Positions 51,148 to 60,026 of a DNA stretch of 64,000 nt are shown one piece after another. The position numbers were made by a program, and so were the translations under genes. Under the pieces are notes generated by a model. That model was not told the origin of the DNA. It searched no databases and saw only the letters and a program-made list of their open reading frames with translations. How positions within the stretch are numbered: the stretch's first letter is position 1; each line of letters begins with the position of its first letter. This DNA comes from Humitalea sp050632385 (GTDB lineage Bacteria > Pseudomonadota > Alphaproteobacteria > Acetobacterales > Acetobacteraceae): positions 3,472,001 through 3,536,000 of the forward strand of contig NZ_CP192599.1 in the NCBI RefSeq assembly GCF_050632385.1, given 5' to 3'.

Positions 51148-52224
51148 ATGCCCTTCGACGCCCAACCCCCGACCGCCGCCCAGCCGCAACGTGCCACGAA
51201 CGGCCGTCCCAGGGCCGTGGCCATCTGGCTTTTGACCGTCTGCGGCCTGATCTGGGCCATGGTCGCGATCGGCGGGGCGACGCGGCTCACCGGCTCCGGC
51301 CTGTCGATCATGGAATGGGCGCCACTGTCGGGCATCCTGCCGCCGATGTCCGACGCCGAATGGCAACGGCTCTACGACCTGTATCGTACGGTACCTCAAT
51401 ACGCGCTGGTCAATGCCGGGTTCGGGATGGAGGGGTTCCAGCGGATTTTCTGGCTGGAATGGATTCATCGCTTCTGGGGGCGGATGCTGGGCTTCGCCTT
51501 CGCCGTGCCGATGCTGGTCTTCTGGGTGCGGGGGCACCTGCCGCGGGGGCTTTTGCCGCGATTGCTGCTGCTGCTGGTGCTGGGCGGGCTGCAGGGGGGT
51601 GTCGGCTGGTTCATGGTGGCCAGCGGATTCCAGGCCGATCGCACCAGCGTGTCGCCCTATCGCCTCGTGCTGCACCTGGGGCTGGCGCTGGTGCTGTTCG
51701 CCTTTGTCTTCTGGACCGCCCTGGATTTGTTGCGGCCCGAACGCACCGCGCCCGCGACTGCCGCGCCGTTGCGCCGGCTGGTGCATGCCACGGCCGGGCT
51801 CGTGGTGCTGACCATGCTGGCCGGCGGGTTCGTCGCGGGGCTTCGGGCCGGGCTCGACTTCAACACCTGGCCGTTGATGGAGGGGCGGCTGGTGCCGCCG
51901 GGCTATCTGGCCGATGGCTGGCACAGCATGACGCACGACATCGCGACGGTGCAGTTCCACCACCGCCTGCTGGCGACGCTGGCGGGCTTCGCCGCATTGG
52001 CCGCGACCTGGACCGGCCTTCGCACCCTGGCCCCTGGTTTCGCCCGCACGGCCTTGCTGGCGCTGGGTGTCGCGGTCACGGTGCAATACGCGCTTGGCAT
52101 CGCGACCTTGCTGCATGCGGTGCCGGTCGGCCTGGGCACCTTGCACCAGGCCGTCGCGGTGGCGGTGCTGGCGGCGGTCCTTGCCGCGATGCACGGATTG
52201 CGGCGGGGACGGGTGGCGACGTGA
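51148..52224 (+). CDS. ctaA: Heme A synthase (CtaA/Cox15)
   Basis: 358 residues with eight hydrophobic helices. Cox15 signatures are IGGATRLTGSGLSIMEWAPLSG, EFxxIF-like WLEWIHRFWGRMLG (His of the heme site), VHxxLA-like LVLHLGLAL, RAGLDFNTWPLM and VQFHHRLLATLAGFAA, with LHQAVAV near the end. It oxidises the heme O methyl group to make heme A for cytochrome aa3 oxidase in the inner membrane. Its stop overlaps the kinase start (GTGA). Confidence 0.95.
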   Translation: MPFDAQPPTAAQPQRATNGRPRAVAIWLLTVCGLIWAMVAIGGATRLTGSGLSIMEWAPLSGILPPMSDAEWQRLYDLYRTVPQYALVNAGFGMEGFQRIFWLEWIHRFWGRMLGFAFAVPMLVFWVRGHLPRGLLPRLLLLLVLGGLQGGVGWFMVASGFQADRTSVSPYRLVLHLGLALVLFAFVFWTALDLLRPERTAPATAAPLRRLVHATAGLVVLTMLAGGFVAGLRAGLDFNTWPLMEGRLVPPGYLADGWHSMTHDIATVQFHHRLLATLAGFAALAATWTGLRTLAPGFARTALLALGVAVTVQYALGIATLLHAVPVGLGTLHQAVAVAVLAAVLAAMHGLRRGRVAT

Positions 52225-54521
52225 ACGACCAGCCCGGGACAGCAGACACGCCAGCCGCCGCGCGCCCGATCGGGCTGGGCGAAGCGCTGCACAGGTTGCC
52301 GGCCGGCATCCTGCTGTTCGATGCGGCGCATCGCCTGGTCTTTGCCTCCGACTCGATCCTGGTGTCCGCCGGCCTCGCCCCGCAGAGCCTGCCGGCCGGC
52401 ATGCCGCTGGCCGATGTCAGCCGCTTGTTCGCCTTCCGCGGCATGTTCGGTCCCGGCGACCCGCAGGAGCGCGCGGATGCGGCGATGCGGCTGGACCGCC
52501 GCAAGCCGATGCGCCGCATCACGCGCACCACGGACGGCCGCGTCTTCGAACTCGTCAGCGAACCGCTGGCCGATGGCGGTTTCATCAGCCTCGCCACCAA
52601 TGTCACGGCCTTCGCGACCGCCGAGGCCGAGGCGATGCTCATCGCCCGCCAGGTGCAGGGCGTGCTTGAGGGGTTGCGCGCCGGCGTCGCGATGTTCGGG
52701 CCGAACCGGGAACTCAGCCTGCACAACCACGCCTATGAGGCGTTGCTGGGCGCGCCGCCGGGGTCGCTGCACACCGGCATGACCTTGCGGCGCATCTACG
52801 AGATCCTTTCCGCGCGCGGGGAATACAGCAACACCGACAACCCCGATTTCGTGCAGCACCGGCTTGCGCTCGACCGGAGCTTACCGCTGACGATGGTGCG
52901 GGAGCGGCCGAATGGCCGGGTCCTGCGCTCATCCTCCACACCCACGCCCGATGGCGGCTTTGTCATCGAGATCGATGACCTGACCGACCTGAAGCGGGCC
53001 GAGGATCAGGCGCGCCATCGCGCCGCCCTGCTGCATGGCGTGCTGGCGACGCTGCCGCATGGGGTCTGCGTCTTCGGCGCCGATCACCGCATGACGATGA
53101 TGAACGACGCCCATGCAAGGTTGCAGGGCGAGGATGCGTCGGCCGTCGGCAAGCATATGGAGGACCTGCTGGCGGCCCGCCACGCCCAGGGCGAGTACGG
53201 CGACACGCCGCTCGAAGAGGTGCTGCGCCATCGCTACGCCTGGCAGAGTTCGGGCCAGGCCGAATGGGTGCGCCAGCGACCGAATGGCACCGTGCTGGTC
53301 ATTCGCATGGCCAGGCTGCCGGATGGCGGGCATCTGTCCGTCGCCACCGACATCACCGCGCTGACGAGGGCGCAGGAAGAAGCCCGCGTGCAGGCGGTGC
53401 GCAACGACATCATGCTGGCGAATATCCGCCATGGCGTGACGCTGTTCGACGCCAGGGGCCGGCTGATCTCGGCCAATGCCCTGGCAGCGCAGCTCTGTGG
53501 CCTGACCCTGGCCGATCTGCCGCCCGGCATCCGGATCGAGGATGTTCGGGCCAAGCAGGCGGCCCTCGGTGAATTCGGCGAGGTCGCCGAGACCGAGGCC
53601 TTCGTCCGCACGCGCACCAAGGCCTTCGGCGCGGACCGCTACAGCCGCGTCCGGCCGAACGGCACGATCCTGGAAATCACCACGGACCCGACGCCGGATG
53701 GCGGCTTCGTCCGCACCTTCACCGACGTCACCGAGGAACGCCGGGTGCGGGCCGAGTTGGAAAGCGCCAAGGAAGCGGCCGAGGAAGCCAATCGCGCGAA
53801 ATCCCGTTTCCTGACGACGATGACGCATGAATTGCGCACGCCGCTGAACGCGGTGATCGGCTTTTCCGACGCGCTGCTGTCCCAGGCCAGCGCCGGCACG
53901 GTCGATCGCGCCGACGCGCTGGAGTTTTCCCGCGCGATCAACGACGCGGGGCGGCACCTGCTGTCGCTGATCGACGACATCCTGGATGTCGCGCGGGCCG
54001 AGGGCAGCGGCATGGCGGCCAATGCCGTGCCGCTCGACCTGCCATCGCTCGTGCAGGGGGTCGCACGGGTCATGCGGGCCCAGGCGGTCGCGGCCGGCCT
54101 CGCTCTATCGGTCGAACTGCCGCCGGACCTGCCGCGGGTGCTGGCCGATGAGAAGCGGTTGCGCCAGGTGCTGCTGAACCTGGTGAGCAATGCGGTGAAG
54201 TTCACCGAACGCGGCGGCCAGGTGCGCATCCTGGTGCAGCGGCCCGATGCGCCCGGCGCGCAGGACCTGATCATGGCCGTGCGTGACACCGGCATCGGCA
54301 TCGCGGCCGACGACATCCCGCGCGCCTTCGAACCCTTCGTGCAGTTGGAAACCGCTTTGTCGCGGCGCTTCAGCGGTTCGGGCCTCGGGCTGCACCTGTC
54401 GCGCACCCTGGCGCGCGCGATGGGCTTCGACCTTACGCTGGACAGCGAAATCGGGCGCGGCACCACCGTCGCGCTCACCATTCCGGCCACCCATCTGGTG
54501 GTCCAGGAGACGACGTCATGA
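52221..54521 (+). CDS. Four-PAS sensor histidine kinase
   Basis: 766 residues from a GTG that overlaps ctaA. Four successive PAS-type domains sit at about 20-130, 145-255, 265-380 and 390-505 (for example GVLEGLRAGVAMFGPNREL and LATLPHGVCVFGADHRM). HisKA follows with His536 in MTHELRTPLNAVIGFS, then HATPase with VLLNLVSNAVKFT (N-box), VRDTGIGIA (G1) and SGSGLGLHLSR (G2). No membrane helix, so it is cytosolic. No response regulator adjoins it. Overlaps tldD by 4 bases. Confidence 0.93.
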   Translation: MNDQPGTADTPAAARPIGLGEALHRLPAGILLFDAAHRLVFASDSILVSAGLAPQSLPAGMPLADVSRLFAFRGMFGPGDPQERADAAMRLDRRKPMRRITRTTDGRVFELVSEPLADGGFISLATNVTAFATAEAEAMLIARQVQGVLEGLRAGVAMFGPNRELSLHNHAYEALLGAPPGSLHTGMTLRRIYEILSARGEYSNTDNPDFVQHRLALDRSLPLTMVRERPNGRVLRSSSTPTPDGGFVIEIDDLTDLKRAEDQARHRAALLHGVLATLPHGVCVFGADHRMTMMNDAHARLQGEDASAVGKHMEDLLAARHAQGEYGDTPLEEVLRHRYAWQSSGQAEWVRQRPNGTVLVIRMARLPDGGHLSVATDITALTRAQEEARVQAVRNDIMLANIRHGVTLFDARGRLISANALAAQLCGLTLADLPPGIRIEDVRAKQAALGEFGEVAETEAFVRTRTKAFGADRYSRVRPNGTILEITTDPTPDGGFVRTFTDVTEERRVRAELESAKEAAEEANRAKSRFLTTMTHELRTPLNAVIGFSDALLSQASAGTVDRADALEFSRAINDAGRHLLSLIDDILDVARAEGSGMAANAVPLDLPSLVQGVARVMRAQAVAAGLALSVELPPDLPRVLADEKRLRQVLLNLVSNAVKFTERGGQVRILVQRPDAPGAQDLIMAVRDTGIGIAADDIPRAFEPFVQLETALSRRFSGSGLGLHLSRTLARAMGFDLTLDSEIGRGTTVALTIPATHLVVQETTS

Positions 54522-55948
54522 CCGATGCGATCGCCGCGACCGACCGCCTGTTCTTCGCCGACATGGACCCCGACGCCGCGCGCCGCCTGACGCGCCACGC
54601 GCTGGAGGGGCAGGAGGATGGCGAACTCTTCCTGGAATACCGGCAGAGCGAGAGCACCTCGCTGGAAGATGGCCGCATCCGCAGTGCGTCCTTCGATACC
54701 TCGCGCGGGTTTGGCCTGCGCGGCGTGTCGGGCGAAACGGCGGCCTATGCCCATGCCGGGGAGATCAGCGAGGCCGCCCTGGCGCGCGCCGCCGAAACGG
54801 TGCGCGCGGCGCGGCCGGGCCAGGCCGGGGCCGTCGCGGTCGGGCCGCGGGCCACCAATGCCCAGCTCTACGACCCCGCCAATCCGCTGTCGGCGATGGA
54901 TTTCCCGGCCAAGGCCGCGCTGCTGGCCGAGATGGACGCCTATGCCCGCGCCCGCGATTCCCGCGTGACGCAGGTGATGGCCAACCTGACCGGCGAATGG
55001 CAGGCGGTGCGGATCATCCGCACCGAGGCCGATGTCGCGGACCTGCGGCCGCTGGTGCGGCTGAACGTTTCGGTCGTGGTGGAACAGAACGGCCGGCGCG
55101 AAACTGGTTCCTACGGCACCGGCGGACGCTTCACCTATGCGCGGGTGACCACGCCCGACGTGTGGCGCGCGGCGGTGGACGAGGCGCTGCGCCAGGCGGT
55201 GCTGAACCTGGATGCCGTGCCGGCGCCGGCGGGCGAGATGACCGTCGTGCTCGGCTCCGGCTGGCCCGGCATCCTGCTGCACGAAGCCATCGGCCATGGG
55301 TTGGAGGGCGACTTCAACCGCAAGAAGACCTCCGCCTTCGCCGGGCTGCTGGGCCAGCGCATCGCCGCCCCCGGCGTGACCGTGGTCGATGACGGCACCA
55401 TCCCCGACCGGCGCGGCAGCCTGACCGTGGATGACGAAGGCACGCCATCCGGCCGCACCGTGATGATCGAGGACGGCATCCTGGTCGGCTTCATCCAGGA
55501 CCGGCAGAACGCGCGGCTGATGGGCGTGGCCCCCACCGGCAACGGCCGGCGCCAGAGCCATGCGCATATCCCCATGCCGCGCATGACCAACACGGTGATG
55601 ATGAACGGCCAGCACGACCCGGCGGAGATCATCGCCTCGGTCAAGAACGGCCTGTACGCGGTGAACTTCGGTGGCGGCTCGGTGGATATCACCAGCGGAA
55701 AATTCGTGTTCAGCGCGTCGGAAGCCTATCTGATCGAGGATGGGAAGGTGACCGCCCCGGTCAAGGGCGCGACGCTGATCGGCGATGGTCCCTCGGCGCT
55801 GACCAAGGTGTCGATGGTGGGTCACGACATGGCGCTGGATGCGGGTGTCGGCACCTGCGGCAAGAACGGCCAGGGCGTGCCGGTGGGTGTGGGCCAGCCG
55901 ACGATGCGGATGGATGGGCTGACGGTCGGCGGCACCGCTGTTCGTTGA
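54518..55948 (+). CDS. tldD: TldD metalloprotease
   Basis: 476 residues. The zinc motif is HEAIGHGLEGDF (His255, Glu256, His260), and the C-terminus is GVGQPTMRMDGLTVGG, both typical of TldD. With TldE it forms a protease acting on unfolded peptides and modified peptide precursors. tldE (pmbA) is not in the window. Its start overlaps the kinase stop by 4 bases (ATGA). Confidence 0.96.
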   Translation: MTDAIAATDRLFFADMDPDAARRLTRHALEGQEDGELFLEYRQSESTSLEDGRIRSASFDTSRGFGLRGVSGETAAYAHAGEISEAALARAAETVRAARPGQAGAVAVGPRATNAQLYDPANPLSAMDFPAKAALLAEMDAYARARDSRVTQVMANLTGEWQAVRIIRTEADVADLRPLVRLNVSVVVEQNGRRETGSYGTGGRFTYARVTTPDVWRAAVDEALRQAVLNLDAVPAPAGEMTVVLGSGWPGILLHEAIGHGLEGDFNRKKTSAFAGLLGQRIAAPGVTVVDDGTIPDRRGSLTVDDEGTPSGRTVMIEDGILVGFIQDRQNARLMGVAPTGNGRRQSHAHIPMPRMTNTVMMNGQHDPAEIIASVKNGLYAVNFGGGSVDITSGKFVFSASEAYLIEDGKVTAPVKGATLIGDGPSALTKVSMVGHDMALDAGVGTCGKNGQGVPVGVGQPTMRMDGLTVGGTAVR

Positions 55949-55970
55949 GTTCCTGATCGCCACCGTCGCC

Positions 55971-56645
55971 ATGGCGGCGGCGACGGTGGTGCAATTGGCG
56001 GCGGGGCTGGGGCTGTCGATGGTGGCCGTGCCGCCGCTGGTGGCGCTGGATCCGCGCTTCGTGCCAGGGCCGCTGCTGGCGGCGGGCGCGTTGCTGATGT
56101 TCGGGCAATGGCGCGCCGATGCGCGGTCCGTGCCCAAGGGCATCCTGGGCTGGGCCGTGGCGGGGCTGGCGGTTGGCACCGCGCTCGGCATGGGCTTGGC
56201 GACCGTGGCCCCGCATCTGGCCAGCCGGCGGGGTTTTGGGGTCGTGATCCTGCTGGCCGTGGCGCTGGCCGTCACCGTGCCACGGCTGCGTCCGACGCCG
56301 CCGATCCTGCTGGCGGCGGGGTTCATCTCCGGCGCCATGGGCGGGTTTTCCGGCGTGCATGGGCCGCTGATCGCGCTGACCCTGGTGCATCTGCCGGCGC
56401 AGGCGGTGCGTGGGATTCTTGGGCTGTTCTGGCTGATCGCCTACGCGATGATCGTGCCGGTCGGCGCTATCGCCGGCCGGTTCGGCGCGGCCGAGGCCTG
56501 GATGACCCTGGCCCTGCTGCCGGGGCTGGCGCTGGGCGTGCTGCTGGCACGACCGGCGCGGGCCTGGCTGACCGGGCCGCGGCTGCGCCCGGTCATCCTG
56601 GCGATCAGCGCCGTGTCGGGGCTGCTGCTGGTGGGCCTCGGCTGA
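55971..56645 (+). CDS. TauE/SafE (TSUP) family permease
   Basis: 224 residues with about seven hydrophobic helices. It opens VVQLAAGLGLSMVAVPPLVALDP and contains FISGAMGGFSGVHGPLIAL, the TauE repeat feature. The frame stays open upstream to 55923 (LFVEFLIATVAM) without ATG, GTG or TTG, so the true start may be a CTG at 55938. TSUP proteins export sulfonates or sulfite-type anions. It ends back-to-back with the convergent Bug gene (TGATCA). Confidence 0.88.
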   Translation: MAAATVVQLAAGLGLSMVAVPPLVALDPRFVPGPLLAAGALLMFGQWRADARSVPKGILGWAVAGLAVGTALGMGLATVAPHLASRRGFGVVILLAVALAVTVPRLRPTPPILLAAGFISGAMGGFSGVHGPLIALTLVHLPAQAVRGILGLFWLIAYAMIVPVGAIAGRFGAAEAWMTLALLPGLALGVLLARPARAWLTGPRLRPVILAISAVSGLLLVGLG

Positions 56646-57641
56646 TCAGCCGACGTCCATCTGCAGACCCTCGCGCCGGATCACCGTCGCCCATTTGTCG
56701 ATTTCCGCCCGCACAAAGGTCGCGAAGGTGTCCGGGTCGGTCGCCGCCGCCACGCCGCCCATGGTCACGAAGCGCGCCTGGGTGGCGGGGTCGTTGACCA
56801 GGGCCTGGATCTCGCTGTTCAGCGCCCGGATGACCGGCGCCGGCGTGGCACCCGGCAGGAACATCCCGAACCAGGTCGAGACGTCATAGGGTGCGAGGTC
56901 CGGCATCGTCTCCCGCGCCGCCGGCACGTCCGGCAACTGGCTGTTGCGCTCCGCACTGGTCACCGCCAGCGCCCGCACGCGCCCCGCGCGGATCTGTTCG
57001 ATCGCGGTGGTCAGGTTGTCGAACATGAACTGGATATTGCCCGCGACGAGTTCGATCGCCGCCGGCCCCGCGCCACGGAAGGGCACGTGGATCGCCTCGG
57101 TCCCCGTCAACTGGGTGAACCACACGGCCGACAGATGCGGCGACTGGCCGACGCCGGGCGAGCCATAGGATTTGGTCCCCGGGTTCGCCTTCAACCAGGC
57201 GACGAATTCCGGCACCGTATTCGCCGGCACCGACGGATGCACCACCAGCACATTCGGCCCGCGGATCATGCAGGACACGGGGGCCAGTTGATCCGGCCGA
57301 TACGGCAGGTTGCGGAACAGCGAATAGGCGATCGCCTGCGGCCCGATATTGCCCGACAGGATGGTCAGCCCATCCGGCGCGGCGCGCACGACGTCCATCG
57401 TGCCGATCACCCCGCCGGCGCCGGAGCGGTTTTCCGCCACCACATTCACCCCCCAGCGGGGCGACAGATGGGCCGCCAGCATGCGCGACATGATGTCGGT
57501 GGTGCCGCCCGGGGCGGCCGGCGTCACGATCCGGACCGGCCCGGCCGGGCGCCAGGCGGGGGCTTGCGCCGCGGCGCTGCGGATCAGGGCAGGCAAGCCA
57601 AGGCTGGACAGCAGCACGGCGCGGCGCGGCGAAAGGGGCAT
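56646..57641 (-). CDS. Bug/TctC-type binding protein
   Basis: 331 residues. The signal peptide is LSPRRAVLLSSLGLPALIRSAAAQA. Family motifs are VRIVTPAAPGGTTDI, VVAENRSGAGGVIGT, HVPFRGAGPAAIELVAG. No TctA/TctB genes adjoin, so it is an orphan receptor. The ATG at 57641 follows GGAGGTTCCGCCC. Close to the MFS gene on the same strand. Confidence 0.92.
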   Translation of the reverse strand: MPLSPRRAVLLSSLGLPALIRSAAAQAPAWRPAGPVRIVTPAAPGGTTDIMSRMLAAHLSPRWGVNVVAENRSGAGGVIGTMDVVRAAPDGLTILSGNIGPQAIAYSLFRNLPYRPDQLAPVSCMIRGPNVLVVHPSVPANTVPEFVAWLKANPGTKSYGSPGVGQSPHLSAVWFTQLTGTEAIHVPFRGAGPAAIELVAGNIQFMFDNLTTAIEQIRAGRVRALAVTSAERNSQLPDVPAARETMPDLAPYDVSTWFGMFLPGATPAPVIRALNSEIQALVNDPATQARFVTMGGVAAATDPDTFATFVRAEIDKWATVIRREGLQMDVG

Positions 57642-57708
57642 GGGCGGAACCTCCGTTTTTGGTCTTGTTGTTGCCAGCATGACCGCGCCCGCCGTGCGGC
57701 GAAAGGTT

Positions 57709-58917
57709 CTATCGACGCGGCGCCTCCAGCCGGTCCGCGTCACGCAAGGCCGGGAACATCCGCGCCCAGGCAAAGGCCGCCGCCACCGCGCCCACGCCGC
57801 CGATCACGACGGCCGGCACCGCGCCGAACGCCGCTGCCATCAGGCCGGATTCGAATTCGCCCAATTCGTTGGACGCGCCCACCATCACCGATTGCGCGGC
57901 ACTGACCCGCCCGCGCATGTGGTCGGGCGTGCGCAACTGCATCAGCGCGTTGCGGATGATCTGGCTGACCGTATCCGCCGCCCCCGCCACCATCAGCAGG
58001 CCCAGCGCCAGCCACAGGTTGGAAGCCAGGCCAAAGCCCGTCATCGCGACGCCAAACACACCGACCGAGACGAACAGGCTGCGCCCGACCCGCGCGCCCA
58101 GCGGGCGCCATGACAGCACCGTCGCCATGCCAAGCGCCCCCACGGCCGGGGCCGCGCGCAGCAGCCCCAGGGCCCAGGGGCCGGCGCGAAACACCTCATC
58201 GACAAAGATCGGCAACAGCGCCGTGGCACCGCCCAGCAGCACCGCGACCAGGTCCAGGCTCAGCGCGCCCAGCAGCACGGGTTGCGACCAGATGAAGCGG
58301 TAGCCCTCGACCAGGTTCGCCAGGGATGCGCGGGGCTGCCGGGCTGCCGCCGGGCGCGCGCCGATGGCGATGGAAAAGCCGGTCGCGGCGCAGAACAGCA
58401 GGGCCGCCGTCACGAAGGGCAGCAGCGGATCGACCGCATAGAGCAACCCACCCGCCACCGGCGCCGACAGCCGGGCGACCTGGCTGGCCGAGGTGGTCAT
58501 CGCCAGCGCCCGCGACAGCCCGCCCGGCGGGACCAGGCTCGGCAACAGCGCCTTGGCGGCCGGGTTGCGGAAGGCCTTGGCCGAGGCGATCAGCACCACG
58601 GCCAGGAAGATGGGCCAGACGGCGCTGGCCTGGGCGATCACGCACAAGGCGACCGCCCCCGCCGTCAGCGCGGCACCGCAGCCGACCATGATGCCGCGCC
58701 GGTCGGAGCGGTCGGCGACCAGCCCCGTGACCAGCGACAAGGACAGCACCGGCAGGAAGCCGGCCAGCCCGATCATCCCGAGTGCGAAGGCGCTGCCGGT
58801 GCGCGCGTAGACCATCCAGCCGACCGCGACGACAATCACCTCCTGCCCCGCGATCATCAGGGTATTGGCGGCGACGTAATGGCGGAAGGTATTGGGGGGC
58901 CGGGTGGTTTCGGTCAC
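57709..58917 (-). CDS. MFS transporter (EntS-like)
   Basis: 402 residues with about twelve helices. It opens FRHYVAANTLMIAGQEVIVVAVGWMVY, with motif-A-like LVADRSDRRGIMVG, and contains FRNPAAKALLPSLVPPG, typical of the EntS/TMEM-like MFS branch. Substrate unknown. The GTG at 58917 (VTETTRPP) is chosen because conservation begins there; a TTG at 58953 would add a leader. Neighbours: a Bug gene downstream and the fkbM gene upstream on the same strand. Confidence 0.88.
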   Translation of the reverse strand: MTETTRPPNTFRHYVAANTLMIAGQEVIVVAVGWMVYARTGSAFALGMIGLAGFLPVLSLSLVTGLVADRSDRRGIMVGCGAALTAGAVALCVIAQASAVWPIFLAVVLIASAKAFRNPAAKALLPSLVPPGGLSRALAMTTSASQVARLSAPVAGGLLYAVDPLLPFVTAALLFCAATGFSIAIGARPAAARQPRASLANLVEGYRFIWSQPVLLGALSLDLVAVLLGGATALLPIFVDEVFRAGPWALGLLRAAPAVGALGMATVLSWRPLGARVGRSLFVSVGVFGVAMTGFGLASNLWLALGLLMVAGAADTVSQIIRNALMQLRTPDHMRGRVSAAQSVMVGASNELGEFESGLMAAAFGAVPAVVIGGVGAVAAAFAWARMFPALRDADRLEAPRR

Positions 58918-59034
58918 GCCGGCACTGCTGGCGTTCGGTCTCGCCCGGCGCAATGGCGGTCAGCGCGGGTCAGAGTGGCCCGGCACTGGACCGAAATGTC
59001 GCAGGGCACGCCATCCATTTGATGGAGAGCGCCG

Positions 59035-59937
59035 TCACGCGGAGTGCTCACCCTCGGAAGATCGAGACTCACCTCGCGGGGGAGGAAGCAATTTCAGTGC
59101 GGCCACACGCATCACATCAATCCGGCCGCTCATTTTATCAATCAAACTATTTGGTATAAGCAAATAATCCCAGTAAAATCGACTGACGCACGATTTCCAA
59201 TCTTCGATAGATGTGAATTTATTTCCAAAAAGATCAAAGACGGAATACCCCACTTTTGATGCAAAATTAAAAAGCGCATCCGACGTATAGCCATAGGCAT
59301 CGTAGCCGCCCGGGCCGTATTCAACTGATATGATCGGGGAGTCCCGACGCAATAAATTCAGCCCACCTTCCAAGATATCCATCTCACCGCCTTCGGTGTC
59401 GATTTTAATAAAATTCACGGTAAAAGGGACATCCATGGCGTCCAAAGTTTCGACTTTTACAGTAATTTTTTCGAGATTTTCATTTGTGCCATCGTTATAA
59501 AACGATCGCTGCTTCAATCCAGATTCTTCAGGTGCTGTCGTCTTTATGATGAACGTGGATTCTCCACGACGATTACCCAGGGCGAATTCTCGAATATCAA
59601 CATTTTTATTCGAAGAAAACATTTCTATGAGTAAATTTCTTTTCTCCGGCAAAGGCTCGAAAATCATAAGATTTGAAGGCTTCAGTTTTTCCAAAAAAAC
59701 GCGAGAGTGACGCCCAGCATGGCCACCAATATCAATTATTCCCAGATCATTCCGATCGGCAAGAAGCACCAGGTAATCCGATTCAAGTACGGCCTCCCAA
59801 TCTATATCCGTATTCTTATGCGCCGCCTCTAATTGAGTGAGCAATTGACGCGCCGCCGAGGATGTCGCTGGGGTGCTCCGGCCAAATTTCTGCCGGAGCC
59901 AGACGAAAAGGCCCTGTTTTTCTGACATCTGCGCCAT
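59035..59937 (-). CDS. FkbM-family methyltransferase, AT-rich and likely acquired
   Basis: 300 residues. The SAM-binding segment is LGIIDIGGHAGRHSRVFLEK, followed by LMIFEPLPEKRNLLIEMF, FIKIDTEGGEMDILEGGLNLL and VEYGPGG, all FkbM signatures. FkbM enzymes O-methylate sugars or small molecules, often in surface polysaccharides. Rows 59461-59580 count at about 41% G+C against roughly 70% in neighbours, and codons end in A or T, so recent transfer is likely. Lysine, asparagine and phenylalanine are frequent, unlike the rest of the window. The rare hydrophilic C-terminal tail (RGESRSSEGEHSA) is GC-rich and may be host DNA. Confidence 0.9.
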   Translation of the reverse strand: MAQMSEKQGLFVWLRQKFGRSTPATSSAARQLLTQLEAAHKNTDIDWEAVLESDYLVLLADRNDLGIIDIGGHAGRHSRVFLEKLKPSNLMIFEPLPEKRNLLIEMFSSNKNVDIREFALGNRRGESTFIIKTTAPEESGLKQRSFYNDGTNENLEKITVKVETLDAMDVPFTVNFIKIDTEGGEMDILEGGLNLLRRDSPIISVEYGPGGYDAYGYTSDALFNFASKVGYSVFDLFGNKFTSIEDWKSCVSRFYWDYLLIPNSLIDKMSGRIDVMRVAALKLLPPPRGESRSSEGEHSA

Positions 59938-60026
59938 ATTCTCCTACCGGAATGACAACTGCCACATGGACGGGCGGGGTGTCGATAGCACCAGGCGAAG
60001 CGAATCCTGCCGCCTGCCCTCCCCCG

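Noticed and set aside
50986..52194. Extension of the GT2 gene far upstream on the minus strand
   Set aside because: The open frame crosses ctaA in antisense, and its translation there is a low-complexity Gln/Arg/Pro-rich sequence; GT2 conservation starts after 50985.
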